Below are positions 8,127 through 16,677 of a stretch of 64,000 nt of DNA, in pieces. The stretch spans positions 2,075,105 to 2,139,104 of the forward strand of contig NZ_ABIZ01000001.1 in the NCBI RefSeq assembly GCF_000172155.1, in the 5' to 3' direction. Each line of letters begins with the position of its first letter. Positions within the stretch are counted from its first letter, which is position 1. The position numbers and the translations under genes are program-made. The notes beneath the pieces were generated by a model. The model had not been told where the DNA came from. It saw nothing but the letters and a program-made list of their open reading frames with translations, and searched no databases. The stretch is from Verrucomicrobium spinosum DSM 4136 = JCM 18804. Lineage in GTDB: Bacteria; Verrucomicrobiota; Verrucomicrobiia; Verrucomicrobiales; Verrucomicrobiaceae.

Positions 8127-9311
8127 ATGAATCGCCGATCTTTCATCACGACCACTCTCTCCCTCTCCACTGTCCCACTCATGGCCCAAAAAGGGGCGAC
8201 GGTGATTTCACCTGAGGGAGCGAAGTCCGCGACAATCACCTCAGAGCCGGTGCCCAGCACCAGCCCGGCGCAGCCTGCCAAGCCCGCGGCCAAGCCTTTG
8301 ACCTGGCACGATGCCGCTCCGTATCTGGAAGGGCGGGGCTGGCCGGATGAGGCCCGCAAGCGGTACTATGATCGCTTCCCTTCTGTAGCGGAAGGCAAGG
8401 TGACGGACACGGTGTGGAATCTGAGCCGCGACAGCGCGGGCATGCTGGTGCGCTTCAAAAGCAACGCCACGAACATCCAGGTGCGGTACAAATTGCTCAA
8501 GGCCAACCTGGCCTTGCCGCACATGCCGGCCACCGGAGTGAGCGGCGTGGATCTCTATGCCAAGGCTGAAGATGGCAAGTGGCGCTGGGTGGGGGTAAGC
8601 AAGCCGGACAAACAGGAGCTTCAGGCGGATCTCACAGGCACCATCAAAGGGGACGCCCGGGAGTGGATGCTGTATCTGCCGCTCTTCAACGGCGTGGAGA
8701 AGCTGGAGATCGGCGTGAGTGAAGGGGCCACCTTTGAGGGGCAGACGGCGCGGCCAAAGCCGGTGGTGTTCTACGGCACCTCCATCACGCACGGGGCCTG
8801 TGCCTCACGGCCCGGCATGGTGCACACTGCCATTCTCGGGCGTCGGTTGGACCGGCACGTCATGAACCTCGGCTTCTCCGGCAACGGCAAAATGGATGCG
8901 GCCGTGGGGGATCAATTGGTGAAGCTCGATCCCGCGGTGTATGTCATCGACTGCAACCCGAACATGGGAGCAGAACTGATCCGCGAGCGTTGTGTCCCGC
9001 TCGTCAAGCAACTGCGCGCTGCCCGGCCCAAGACCCCGATTGTGCTGGTGGAAGACCGCCGCAACACGAACTCATGGATCCATCCCGAGCGTGCCAAATA
9101 CCACACGGACAACCACGCGGCGCTCAAGGAGGCCTTCGACAAGCTCAAGGCCGAAAACGTGACGGCACTCTTCTACATCCCGGGGGACAATCTGCTGGGA
9201 GAGGATGCGGACGGCTCGACGGATGGCTCGCACCCGAGCGATCTGGGATTCTTCCGCCAGGCGGATGCCTTTGAGCCGGTATTGCGGGAGGCGCTGAAGG
9301 CCGCAGAGTAG
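8127..9311 (+). CDS. Exported SGNH/GDSL-family hydrolase
   Basis: A 394-aa protein. ATG 8127 is chosen because it begins a signal sequence with a twin-arginine-like start (MNRRSFITTTLSLSTVPLM). An N-terminal beta domain (about 70-210) precedes the SGNH core. Block I is FYGTSITHGA with the nucleophile Ser, block II LGFSGNGKMD with Gly and Asn nearby, block III DCNPNM, and block V DGSHPSDLG with the Asp-x-x-His pair. This arrangement, an N-terminal jelly roll plus SGNH, matches the carbohydrate esterase/acetylhydrolase type often found in Verrucomicrobia and Bacteroidetes. It is likely a periplasmic deacetylase acting on plant or algal glycans; the substrate is inferred. Confidence 0.88.
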   Translation: MNRRSFITTTLSLSTVPLMAQKGATVISPEGAKSATITSEPVPSTSPAQPAKPAAKPLTWHDAAPYLEGRGWPDEARKRYYDRFPSVAEGKVTDTVWNLSRDSAGMLVRFKSNATNIQVRYKLLKANLALPHMPATGVSGVDLYAKAEDGKWRWVGVSKPDKQELQADLTGTIKGDAREWMLYLPLFNGVEKLEIGVSEGATFEGQTARPKPVVFYGTSITHGACASRPGMVHTAILGRRLDRHVMNLGFSGNGKMDAAVGDQLVKLDPAVYVIDCNPNMGAELIRERCVPLVKQLRAARPKTPIVLVEDRRNTNSWIHPERAKYHTDNHAALKEAFDKLKAENVTALFYIPGDNLLGEDADGSTDGSHPSDLGFFRQADAFEPVLREALKAAE

Positions 9312-9338
9312 CGGCCTTCCTCTGGTTGACCCTTTTCG

Positions 9339-9581
9339 TCAGGCGGCGGTGTCCCAGGACTGCGCCTGGCGAATCCATTCGCGTACCGTGTCCAGTGTGG
9401 GCAGCTTCCGCACCAGACGCTGTTCGGAGTTTACCTCCTCCATCCAGCGCAACAGCTTCTCTGGCTGGTTCTTTGCCAGATCTGTGGGCGAGGTGATGCC
9501 GGAGGCGCTGAGCAGGGAGGCGAAAGACTTTTCGGTGGCCGGGAGGATCTGGGTCAGGGGCGTGATGTTGTTGGTCGTCAT
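9339..9581 (-). CDS. Small DUF4332-like helix-hairpin-helix protein
   Basis: An 80-aa protein from ATG 9581; a TTG two codons upstream is also possible. The sequence is helical, with a central stretch LLSASGITSPTDLAKNQPEK resembling the helix-hairpin-helix seen in DUF4332 and in DNA-binding HhH domains (short helix, SGI turn, DLA helix). No signal peptide or membrane segment. It converges on the SGNH hydrolase gene with only 27 bp between stops. Function is unknown; a nucleic-acid or protein contact role is only a guess. Confidence 0.6.
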   Translation of the reverse strand: MTTNNITPLTQILPATEKSFASLLSASGITSPTDLAKNQPEKLLRWMEEVNSEQRLVRKLPTLDTVREWIRQAQSWDTAA

Positions 9582-9746
9582 GTCCAAGGGGTAAAGGAGG
9601 GGTAATGGCCTCCCCTTTTAGCCACGGTCACGGCCCCTGTATGTAAAATTGGGTCCCATCCAAAATAGGGGGGCACCTTAAGTCCATGCTCCTCTTTCAG
9701 GGTTGCGAGTGACCAGGATCTGGGTATCAACCTCAGTTTCAAATCC

Positions 9747-10985
9747 ATGCCCGCTCCCAGCCACCGCCGCCCCATCCGTCCCCGTCAAGTTCCCACCGGA
9801 AGCGAAGGCTGGTCCATGCCCTGGGTGCAGATCAAGTACTACAATTTTCACCCGAATTTCTTCCCGAACATGATCATGGCGGCTTCGCCCGATGCGAAGC
9901 GCGGCGATACGGTCACGGTGTATGACAAAGAGGGCAAGCCTTTTGGGCACGGCTTCTTCAGTCCCGGAGCCCGGGTGCCGCTGCGCGTGTTCCGGCACGG
10001 CGCGGAGCCTCTTGATCCCGATCATTTTACCAAGGCGTTGCGCCAGGCGGTGGACCTGCGTCTGAAGACCTTGGGCCTGCCTCAGCAGACGGATGCCTTC
10101 CGCGTGGTGCATGCGGATGCCGATGGCATCCCAGGACTGATGGTGGACAAGTTCGGTGAAGTGCTGGCGGTCGAGTTGAGCAATGCCTCGGCCCTCCAGC
10201 GCGCAGGGGAGTGGATTCCCCTTCTGCATGAACTGCTGGGCACGACCCGGGCGGTGGTGCATTTCGACGATGCCCCAATCCGTGCCGAAGGGCTGGTGCC
10301 GCACCAAGTTCTGGAACAGGTCAGTCAACTCAGCGCTCCGGAGGCGGGCACGAAAATCATAGAGAACGGCATGCGGTTCCATGTGAACTTTGCCGAAGGC
10401 CACAAGACGGGTTTCTTCTGTGATCAGCGGAACAACCGGGCTCAACTGGGCCGGTGGGTGAAGGACTGCCGTGTGCTGGATGTCTGCTGCTACTCCGGCG
10501 GCTTCTCCGTGGCGGCCAAGCTGGGCGGTGCGGCAGAGGTCATCGGCGTGGATCTGGATGAGAAGGCGGTGGAACAGGCCAGGAAAAATGCCAACCTGAA
10601 CCAGCAGCGCATCGATTTTGTGCATGCCGATGCCTTTACCTACATGCGGCAGATGCAGAGGAATGGGGCCACGTGGGATGCGGTGGTGCTGGATCCGCCC
10701 AAGCTGGTGCACTCCCGCGAGGGGTTCGAGGAAGGCAAGGCCAGATACCATGACCTCAACAAGCTGGCCCTTTCCCTGGTGGCCAGGGGCGGGCTCTTCG
10801 TGACCTGCTCCTGCTCCGGGCTCATGCCGGTGGAGCAGTTCGAGGAACTTGTGATCGGCATCGCCCACCGCAATGGGCGCAAGTTGCAGATTCTCGACCG
10901 CACCGGCGCAGGCCCGGATCATCCGGTCATGTCCAACTGCCCGGAGAGCCGCTACCTTAAGACCCTGTGGGCACGGGTGTGGTAG
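9747..10985 (+). CDS. Class I SAM-dependent rRNA methyltransferase (RlmI/YccW-type)
   Basis: A 412-aa enzyme of the size and layout of RlmI, which makes 5-methylcytosine in 23S rRNA. The N-terminal PUA-like region (about 25-95) is followed by a linking beta domain. The Rossmann core contains FFCDQRNNR, motif I VLDVCCYSGGFSV, an acidic residue after motif II (GVDLDEKAVEQA), motif IV VLDPPKL and the catalytic-cysteine region VTCSCSGLM. The start at 9747 gives a short basic N-terminal tail; a later start near MPWVQIKYYNFH (9816) is possible. The exact target base is assigned by homology only. It has no obvious operon partner. Confidence 0.88.
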   Translation: MPAPSHRRPIRPRQVPTGSEGWSMPWVQIKYYNFHPNFFPNMIMAASPDAKRGDTVTVYDKEGKPFGHGFFSPGARVPLRVFRHGAEPLDPDHFTKALRQAVDLRLKTLGLPQQTDAFRVVHADADGIPGLMVDKFGEVLAVELSNASALQRAGEWIPLLHELLGTTRAVVHFDDAPIRAEGLVPHQVLEQVSQLSAPEAGTKIIENGMRFHVNFAEGHKTGFFCDQRNNRAQLGRWVKDCRVLDVCCYSGGFSVAAKLGGAAEVIGVDLDEKAVEQARKNANLNQQRIDFVHADAFTYMRQMQRNGATWDAVVLDPPKLVHSREGFEEGKARYHDLNKLALSLVARGGLFVTCSCSGLMPVEQFEELVIGIAHRNGRKLQILDRTGAGPDHPVMSNCPESRYLKTLWARVW

Positions 10986-11271
10986 GATGCCATGTGTGCG
11001 GCCCAGGCGGGGCGAGATCGGTGTGAAGAGATTGAGGGCTCTATGCTCTCGCAGATGGGCTTGGGTCCCATGTCTTGGACGCTTCGCCCCCGGAGAAGGT
11101 TTCACGACAGGGGGTGAAATTCACAACCGTCGGGACTCTTGTTAATTTTTTTTACGAATAAATAGTGTGTAGAGCAACCGGCCTGATGTGCGGGACATCA
11201 GGATGGTGTTGGGGACTTGGGTTCATGCGCGTGCATGAGCTTCTGCGGCCCTGGCACTGAACGCTCTCATC
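10986..11271. other. Non-coding gap with AT-rich patch and hairpin
   Basis: No convincing gene. An AT-rich patch at about 11137-11167 (a run of eight T, then acgaataaatag) stands out from the GC-rich surroundings and could hold a promoter for the following gene fragment, but no clean -35/-10 pair is visible. A perfect hairpin, cctgatgt / acatcagg (11182-11189 and 11195-11202), follows it. Confidence 0.4.
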
Positions 11272-11601
11272 ATGAAACTCCCTCCGTTTGCGCTAAAGCA
11301 TTTTGCTGCTGCACTGCTTTCACTATGGATCGCACCCACCCTGGCCTGGAGCCAGGGCGGGTTGACGTTGGAACGCTGGTCGGGCGTGGAAGGCCCCCAT
11401 CTGGGAGGGTTGACCAGCGTGCTCAGTTCCCAGGCACCTGCCTTGAGTTCCTTTCAGGCGGGTTCAGCAGCGATGTTGTGCTCGCTTCCCTACCGCCTCG
11501 ACGCTGGGGCCAGACTGCGAGGCACGCTGACGATCCCGACGGAAGAAGTACGAAAAGACAGGCTATTACGAAGGAAGGAAGTTGACTGCGCAGTCTTTTA
11601 A
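11272..11601 (+). pseudogene. 5' remnant of an exported PA14-domain protein
   Basis: Begins with a good signal peptide (AAALLSLWIAPTLAWSQG). Next comes a stretch, GLTLERWSGVEGPHLGGLTS ... LDAGARLRGTLTIPTEEV, that matches the opening of the PA14-like domains common in Verrucomicrobia, which typically read 'GLtrE.w..i.G..v.dLts ... RlrGyltpP.sG.YtFwi'. The similarity stops just where the next conserved strand should come (about base 11545). The frame then runs through unrelated residues to a stop at 11601. This looks like a gene cut off near the left edge of the adjacent transposase gene, which starts 15 bp later. An intact short secreted protein is the alternative. Confidence 0.5.
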
Positions 11602-11616
11602 GGCGATGGGGACCTC

Positions 11617-12672
11617 ATGGCTTCGCCTCGATACTTTGCCGATCAGATGGTTCCGGTTGCGTACTACCACTGCATTTCTCGGGTGGTGGAGCGGCGGCTG
11701 GCGTTTGGGCCGGAGGAGAAGGAGCAGTTTGTGCGTTTGATGCGGGCCTATGAGGGGTTCTGTCAGGTGCGGGTGTTGTCCTATTGTGTGATGTCCAACC
11801 ACTTCCACATCATGGTGGAAGTCAGGAAGCGGCCTGAAGGGGAGGTGTATTCGGATGAATGGCTGCTCAAGCAGGCGGCGTTGATCTATTCCCAACCGGC
11901 GGTGCGGATGCTCAAGGAGACGCTGGAAACCTTTCGCAGCCAGGGGCATGACGCGGCGGCCGAGGAGCTCAAGGAAAGATACCTGGGCCGGATGTGGGAT
12001 GTGAGCCAGTTCATGAAGGAACTCAAACAGCGCTTCAGCTTGTGGTTCAACAAGAGGGAGAATCGCAAGGGCACCCTCTGGGAGGAGCGCTTCACCAGTG
12101 TGCTGCTGGAAGGTGAGCTGGCCACGCTCTCGGTGATGAGTGCCTACATTGATCTCAATCCGGTGCGAGCGGGACTGGTGGAGGATCCCAAGGACTACCG
12201 GTGGTGCAGCTATGCGGAGGCGGTAGCGGGTGGACGCAAGGCGTTGTCAGCCCTGTACACGATCACGAATGAGCACCGGGCGCATGAGCGGAACCAGCCA
12301 GGGGGCTCGCAACGGATCCCCAGTGCGGCCAAGATCCTTTCCGGCTACCGGGTATGGCTCTTTGGCCAGGGGGAGGAGGTTCGAGACGGTCACGGTTCGG
12401 ACAGCCGGGTGCTGCGCAAGGGGATCAAGCGTGAGGTGGTGGAGCAGGTGCGCACTGAAGACGGCAAGATGACGCTCGCGGAGACGCTGCGTCATCGGGT
12501 GACGTACTTCACGCTAGGTGTGGCCTTGGGAAGCCGGGGGTTTGTGGATGAGTTCTTTGAGGCACGGCGAGAACAGTTTGATGCCCGCCGCCAACGAGGT
12601 GCCCGCCCCATGAAGGGCGGGAGTTTTGCCGGAATGTTCGCCTTTCGAGCGCCGAGAGTCGGGGTGGTGTGA
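11617..12672 (+). CDS. REP-associated tyrosine transposase-like protein (Y1/HUH family)
   Basis: A 351-aa protein with the Y1 transposase fold used by IS200/IS605 and RAYT proteins. Visible features: YYHCISRVVERRLAFG near the start, the HUH metal motif in SNHFHIMVEV, FNKRENRKGTLWEERF in the middle, and SAYIDLNPVRAGLVEDP, whose Tyr in the YIxxNPV motif is the candidate nucleophile. The C-terminal 130 residues are an extension found in longer RAYTs. Such proteins nick single-stranded hairpins and are linked to the spread of REP palindromes. No IS end pair was identified around it, favouring a domesticated RAYT over a complete IS. A 12-bp palindrome (gactgcgcagtc, 11584-11595) lies just upstream. 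Confidence 0.88.
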   Translation: MASPRYFADQMVPVAYYHCISRVVERRLAFGPEEKEQFVRLMRAYEGFCQVRVLSYCVMSNHFHIMVEVRKRPEGEVYSDEWLLKQAALIYSQPAVRMLKETLETFRSQGHDAAAEELKERYLGRMWDVSQFMKELKQRFSLWFNKRENRKGTLWEERFTSVLLEGELATLSVMSAYIDLNPVRAGLVEDPKDYRWCSYAEAVAGGRKALSALYTITNEHRAHERNQPGGSQRIPSAAKILSGYRVWLFGQGEEVRDGHGSDSRVLRKGIKREVVEQVRTEDGKMTLAETLRHRVTYFTLGVALGSRGFVDEFFEARREQFDARRQRGARPMKGGSFAGMFAFRAPRVGVV

Positions 12673-13007
12673 CGGCAATAAGTGGTGCCGCAAAGAAGGG
12701 TGACCGGTATAAACGGGAATAGGGACAAATGAGCATTGAGCCCTTGGTGAATCTGTGGACTCGTATCCATGAAGAGCGCTGATTTGCTGCCCGGAACGCA
12801 GTGAGTAAGTACGCCGAATGGCGTGAAATGCGACAGAGGTTGGAGGCATGCCTCGAATGATGATTTGGATTGTGAGTTTCTCTTTCTGGATTTTGGCGTA
12901 TAGTCTGTCTTTTCGTATTTGCATCTAACCCATTGCCCCTCTTTCGCATCGGGACGCTGACGTTGGCAGGGGGGCAGCGTGCCGCTTTCCTCGAAGCTGG
13001 GCGACCG
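12673..13007. other. Gap between transposase and glycosyltransferase genes
   Basis: No convincing coding sequence. A small stem, cggca / tgccg (12673-12677 and 12686-12690), sits directly after the transposase stop. The remainder is less GC-rich than its neighbours and may be the right-hand remnant of an inserted segment. Confidence 0.35.
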
Positions 13008-14648
13008 TCAGTCGGGGGGATTGGCGGCGTCGTTGTCCTGACGACTTTTTGGGGCAAGATGCAGGAGGATGTTCTTCATGAGTTCCCGATCACGAACCAG
13101 TGTGTCCAGGATTTCGCCGTGGTAGTTGCTGACACGTGCCTTGACCTCCCCGAGGTCGTGAAGCGTGGCGGAGTGGATTTTGCTCTGGATTTGGACGAGT
13201 CGCTCAAGGGTTTGTAGATAGGCTTCCACCTGGGGAGGCACCTTGCTGGGAGACAGGGCTTTTCTTTGCTGGCGGGCCGCTTTTTCCAGGCCTTTGGCCT
13301 CCTTGATGAACTGGTAGGCTTTTTCCCGCCCGCTCTTTCTGGACGCCGAGGCGGAGTCAGACGCATGCGTGCCCTCAGCGCCTGACGGATCAGGACTTGA
13401 GGGGGCTTCAAGAGGGTGGGGCTTTTTTGCTCGAACCGGAGATGAAATGACCTGGGTCATCAGTTCAAGCAGGCGGGCGGCGACCGCATCGATGCCATGG
13501 CGGTTGCGGATGGTCGCCTGGCCGAGGAGCCCCTTTTTGAGAGCCAGATCCGGATTGGCATACACCTCCTTCATGGCTGCGGCCGCGGTCGGGATGTCGG
13601 CTTCCGCCCAGATATGATTGGGGGGATACGGGAGAGCACCGGCCCCCACTGCGACGATTTGATAAGGGATCAGCCACGAGTTCTCAGGGGTCATGAACTC
13701 CAGATTGCCGGAATATCCGGTGGCGATGCAGGGCTTGCCCAGGGACATGCACTCCATCAAGGTGAGCCCCAGGCCCTCGGAACGATGGAGGGAGACATAG
13801 CAGTTGGCCCGCGCCATGAGGGAATTGCGCTGGACTGGAGTCATCCAGCCGTCCAGAAAAAGTATGTCCGGCCGATGGCGATATCGGGTGGTTAGTTCCA
13901 GCCATTCCAGCTCATGGTGCGATTGGCCCGCGATGCTCTTGATCACACAGAGGGGGCCGTCGGGGGAGGGGGAGGGAAACGCACGAATGAAAGACTCGCA
14001 GACCGCATGGGGGTTCTTGCGCCGCGTGACGCTGCGGAAGTCAAAGCTGAAGAGAAAGACAAACCGGTCATTCTGGAGGGGCGCTGGTAGTTCCAGGGAA
14101 TCTGGAACTGCGAGCGGCTTCATCAGATGGGGGAACTTGCGCACCGGCACCGGAGCGGTACGGGACAGGTTGTCGGCGATGAACTGGCTGGTGACCCAGA
14201 CTTCATCGACCCACTGGTATCCATCGAGATGAGCCTTGGGGGGCTCCTGCTCTGTCTCCCAGTACCACACACCGACGATGCGGCGGTTTTGGAGCCAACT
14301 GCCGGGGAGGCTCTCCCCAATGATGTTGTAGGCATCTCCGTTCCATGAAATGATGCTGAGAGGGGCGCGTGGCGGGGCGGAATGGCCTTCGGGCAAAGCA
14401 AATCTCTTCGACAGCGGCATCCTGCCGGGAGAGAGAGGCAGGTCCAGCACCTCATAAGGGATCTGCATGTGGCGGACGGCTTCGACCATCTCCCTTCCAC
14501 ACTCGCAGAGGGCTGTCTGTCCGGCATAGTCTCCCATGAGATGCACCCCCAGGTCAGCCAGCAGAGGGTGAAGCGGGGATACGGTGGCTGGCTGCATGGG
14601 GGTCGTCGGATGGTGCCCAGGAAGAAAACCTGAACGAGGACCAAGCAT
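13008..14648 (-). CDS. GT4-type glycosyltransferase with C-terminal coiled-coil tail
   Basis: Read from ATG 14648, 546 aa. Core motifs of family-1/GT4 enzymes: LIISWNGDAYN..., WVTSQFIADNL, then the C-terminal Rossmann half with FDFRSVTRRKNP, the catalytic region LHRSEGLGLTLMECMSLGKP (the EGxGLxxxE signature) and ATGYSGN. The last 130 residues are charged, helical and probably coiled coil (KAYQFIKEAKGLEKAARQQR). Lacking a signal peptide, it acts in the cytoplasm, probably on surface polysaccharide; donor and acceptor are unknown. The open frame continues upstream to 14837, but those residues are translated from the neighbouring tandem repeat and are unlikely to be native. ATG 14597 is an alternative start. 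Confidence 0.8.
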   Translation of the reverse strand: MLGPRSGFLPGHHPTTPMQPATVSPLHPLLADLGVHLMGDYAGQTALCECGREMVEAVRHMQIPYEVLDLPLSPGRMPLSKRFALPEGHSAPPRAPLSIISWNGDAYNIIGESLPGSWLQNRRIVGVWYWETEQEPPKAHLDGYQWVDEVWVTSQFIADNLSRTAPVPVRKFPHLMKPLAVPDSLELPAPLQNDRFVFLFSFDFRSVTRRKNPHAVCESFIRAFPSPSPDGPLCVIKSIAGQSHHELEWLELTTRYRHRPDILFLDGWMTPVQRNSLMARANCYVSLHRSEGLGLTLMECMSLGKPCIATGYSGNLEFMTPENSWLIPYQIVAVGAGALPYPPNHIWAEADIPTAAAAMKEVYANPDLALKKGLLGQATIRNRHGIDAVAARLLELMTQVISSPVRAKKPHPLEAPSSPDPSGAEGTHASDSASASRKSGREKAYQFIKEAKGLEKAARQQRKALSPSKVPPQVEAYLQTLERLVQIQSKIHSATLHDLGEVKARVSNYHGEILDTLVRDRELMKNILLHLAPKSRQDNDAANPPD

Positions 14649-14720
14649 GGCCAGTGGTCGCCCGGCGTCAAGAGCGGGGCCTGAAGGGGTGATGGTCGGA
14701 GGTGACTGGGGATCCAACCG

Positions 14721-15398
14721 TCTGCGGCGTCCGGAGACGGGCGACTGAGCGGGGCTGGGAACCCCCGCCTCCTTTACTGATGGGAGGTCGTCAGGGGTGA
14801 GTTCGTGGGCTGGGTGCGTGCGGTCTTGCCCCAGCATGTTCGACCCCAGGTAAAGGAGGCGGGATCTCCGGTCCCGCGGGGGAGCGGAGGGGGTAGGTGG
14901 GCTGAGTTGATTGAGAATTTGGCTGTCTGCTGCGTCAGGAGACGGGCGACTGAGCGGGGCTGGGAACCGCCGCCTCCTTTGTGGAGGGGGCGGTCGTCAG
15001 GGGTGAGTTCGTGGGCTGGGTGCGTGCGGTCTTGCCCCAGCATGTTCGTCCCCAGGTAAAGGAGGCGGGATCTCCGGTCCCGCGGGGGAGCGGAGGGGGT
15101 AGGTGGGCTGAGGTGATTGAGAATTTGGCTGTCTGCTGCGTCAGGAGACGGGCGACTGAGCGGGGCTGGGAACCGCCGCCTCCTTTGTGGAGGGGGCGGT
15201 CGTCAGGGGTGAGTTCGTGGGCTGGGTGCGTGCGGTCTTGCCCCAGCACGTTCGACCCCAGGTAAAGGAGGCGGGATCTCCGGTCCCGCGGGGGGAGCGG
15301 AGGGCGTAGGTGGGTTGAGGTGATTGAGAATTTGGCTGTCTGCGGCGTCAGGAGACGGGCGACTAAGCGGGCCTTCGAACCCCCGCCTCCTTTGTTGA
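14721..15398. repeat. 206-bp tandem repeat array, about 3.3 copies
   Basis: The landmark gtcgtcaggggtgag recurs at 14787, 14993 and 15199, a period of exactly 206 bp; a partial fourth unit ends near 15398. Copies are nearly identical. Each unit carries taaaggaggcgggatctccg on one side and ccgcctccttt on the other, so an inner inverted pair (aaaggaggcgg / ccgcctccttt) can be drawn within each unit. As 206 is not a multiple of 3, translation shifts frame at each copy, which argues against coding. The array lies between the glycosyltransferase start and the FG-GAP gene's stop. Confidence 0.9.
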
Positions 15399-15408
15399 GC
15401 AGTTGCCA

Positions 15409-16590
15409 CTACGGCGTCTCGTTCCAATAGATCTTGACGTTCTTGGTCCGACGTCCAGCGGCGATGATGTCGGGCTTTTTGTCGCCATCGAGATCGGCCA
15501 CGGCGAGGTCTTCGCAAGCCATCTGGTTGTCGTCGATGCTGTAGTCCTTCCACGCTGACCCAGTTGCGTCTGGTACCCACATCTTGATGCCCACGCGGGC
15601 CAGTTTGTTGGCATTGGCGCGCCAGCCGGCGACGATCTGGTTGCGGCCCAGACCGAGGAGGTCGGCACAGGCGAGGGCATGGCCGTCGTCGAGGGTGGTG
15701 GTGAGGGCGGTGCGCACGGGTGCGGCATCGCCAGTAGCGGGGACGCTGTAAACGGCTAGGTCTGTGCCGTGCATAGGTTCAATCGATGCCACAAAGGTGG
15801 ACGTCCCCAGCTTGCCTTCCCGCACTTCGCCGGCTCCTTTGAGCGGCCCGCCAGCCTCGTGCTTCACCCGGTGCACCTTCTTCCAGTCAGTGTCGGAGGG
15901 GGTGAGCCATTCAATCCCCTCCTTGCCGCCCAGTCGCAGGCGCTCGAAAGGCTCACCGGGATACTGCACCACATCGAAGTTGTGGGTCATGTGCAGGTCT
16001 CCGGACACAAGCTCGGTCTTCCATTCGGCTTTGGGATCGGCGGGCTTCTGATAGGCCAGGACCTTCACGCCCTCGCCTTCACCATTCTTGTTGCCGCGTC
16101 CGTGAAGCGGCACCACCAGCAGGTCATAGCGATCAGGGCTGCGTTTCACCCACTTCATGCGATGGGTGGTGGGTTCATGAGTCAATTTTACCGGCTCCCA
16201 CTTCTGGGTGCGGTCGGCCGGAGGAATGAGGTAAAACACGGCCCCGCTGTTGACGGTGTCGGAAGGGTTCCACTCTGCGCCCACGGCGATCTCGCATTTG
16301 CCATCGCCATCGATGTCCCGGGCGGCGATGCAGACGTTGTCTTTGGCGGTCAGGTTCTCGGCAATGACATGCTTTTTCCAGGAGGGATTTTCGTACCAGA
16401 CGAAGGCGGTTTTGTCTGCCAGCAGGATGTCAGGCTTGCCATCGCCCTGCACATCCGCAATGGCGAGGCCGTAGCCGATCTGGATCTGGTTGTCGATCTC
16501 CTGGGCTTTGAACACCGGAGTCTTGTCCTGTGCAAAGGTGGAAAGACAGGAGGTGCCGAGGAGGAGGGCGAGCGTGGAAAGTGCGTTCAT
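15409..16590 (-). CDS. Exported FG-GAP/VCBS beta-propeller protein
   Basis: A 393-aa protein. ATG 16590 is chosen because it starts a signal peptide (ALSTLALLLGTSCLSTFAQ). At least four propeller repeats with Asp-rich calcium-loop motifs are seen: IADVQGDGKPDILLAD, ARDIDGDGKCEIAVG, ADLLGLGRNQIVAGW and VADLDGDKKPDIIAAG. The pattern, including 'HVIAENLTAKDNV' and 'MTHNFDVVQ', resembles the propeller of aldos-2-ulose dehydratase-like proteins, but enzyme activity cannot be claimed. It is secreted or periplasmic, with a likely sugar-related role. It is divergent from the esterase at 16678, the two sharing an 87-bp upstream region. Confidence 0.8.
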   Translation of the reverse strand: MNALSTLALLLGTSCLSTFAQDKTPVFKAQEIDNQIQIGYGLAIADVQGDGKPDILLADKTAFVWYENPSWKKHVIAENLTAKDNVCIAARDIDGDGKCEIAVGAEWNPSDTVNSGAVFYLIPPADRTQKWEPVKLTHEPTTHRMKWVKRSPDRYDLLVVPLHGRGNKNGEGEGVKVLAYQKPADPKAEWKTELVSGDLHMTHNFDVVQYPGEPFERLRLGGKEGIEWLTPSDTDWKKVHRVKHEAGGPLKGAGEVREGKLGTSTFVASIEPMHGTDLAVYSVPATGDAAPVRTALTTTLDDGHALACADLLGLGRNQIVAGWRANANKLARVGIKMWVPDATGSAWKDYSIDDNQMACEDLAVADLDGDKKPDIIAAGRRTKNVKIYWNETP

Positions 16591-16677
16591 GAGGAGGCCG
16601 GGCAAGGGTTGCCTAAGAGCGTGGAAGCTGACGTAACGGGTCATGCTGCAAAAACCTGTCGGGCATCGCGTAATTGA

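Noticed and set aside
9678..11105. Long open frame (475 codons) on the minus strand
   Set aside because: Lies opposite the well-supported RlmI-type methyltransferase gene; its Arg/His/Pro-rich translation matches no family and is a by-product of high GC.
14649..14837. N-terminal extension of the GT4 glycosyltransferase
   Set aside because: These 63 residues are encoded mostly by the tandem repeat, lack family similarity, and the same sequence appears in the other units out of frame.
14721..15398. Possible CRISPR array
   Set aside because: The 206-bp units are head-to-tail with no spacers, far longer than CRISPR repeats, and no cas genes are nearby.
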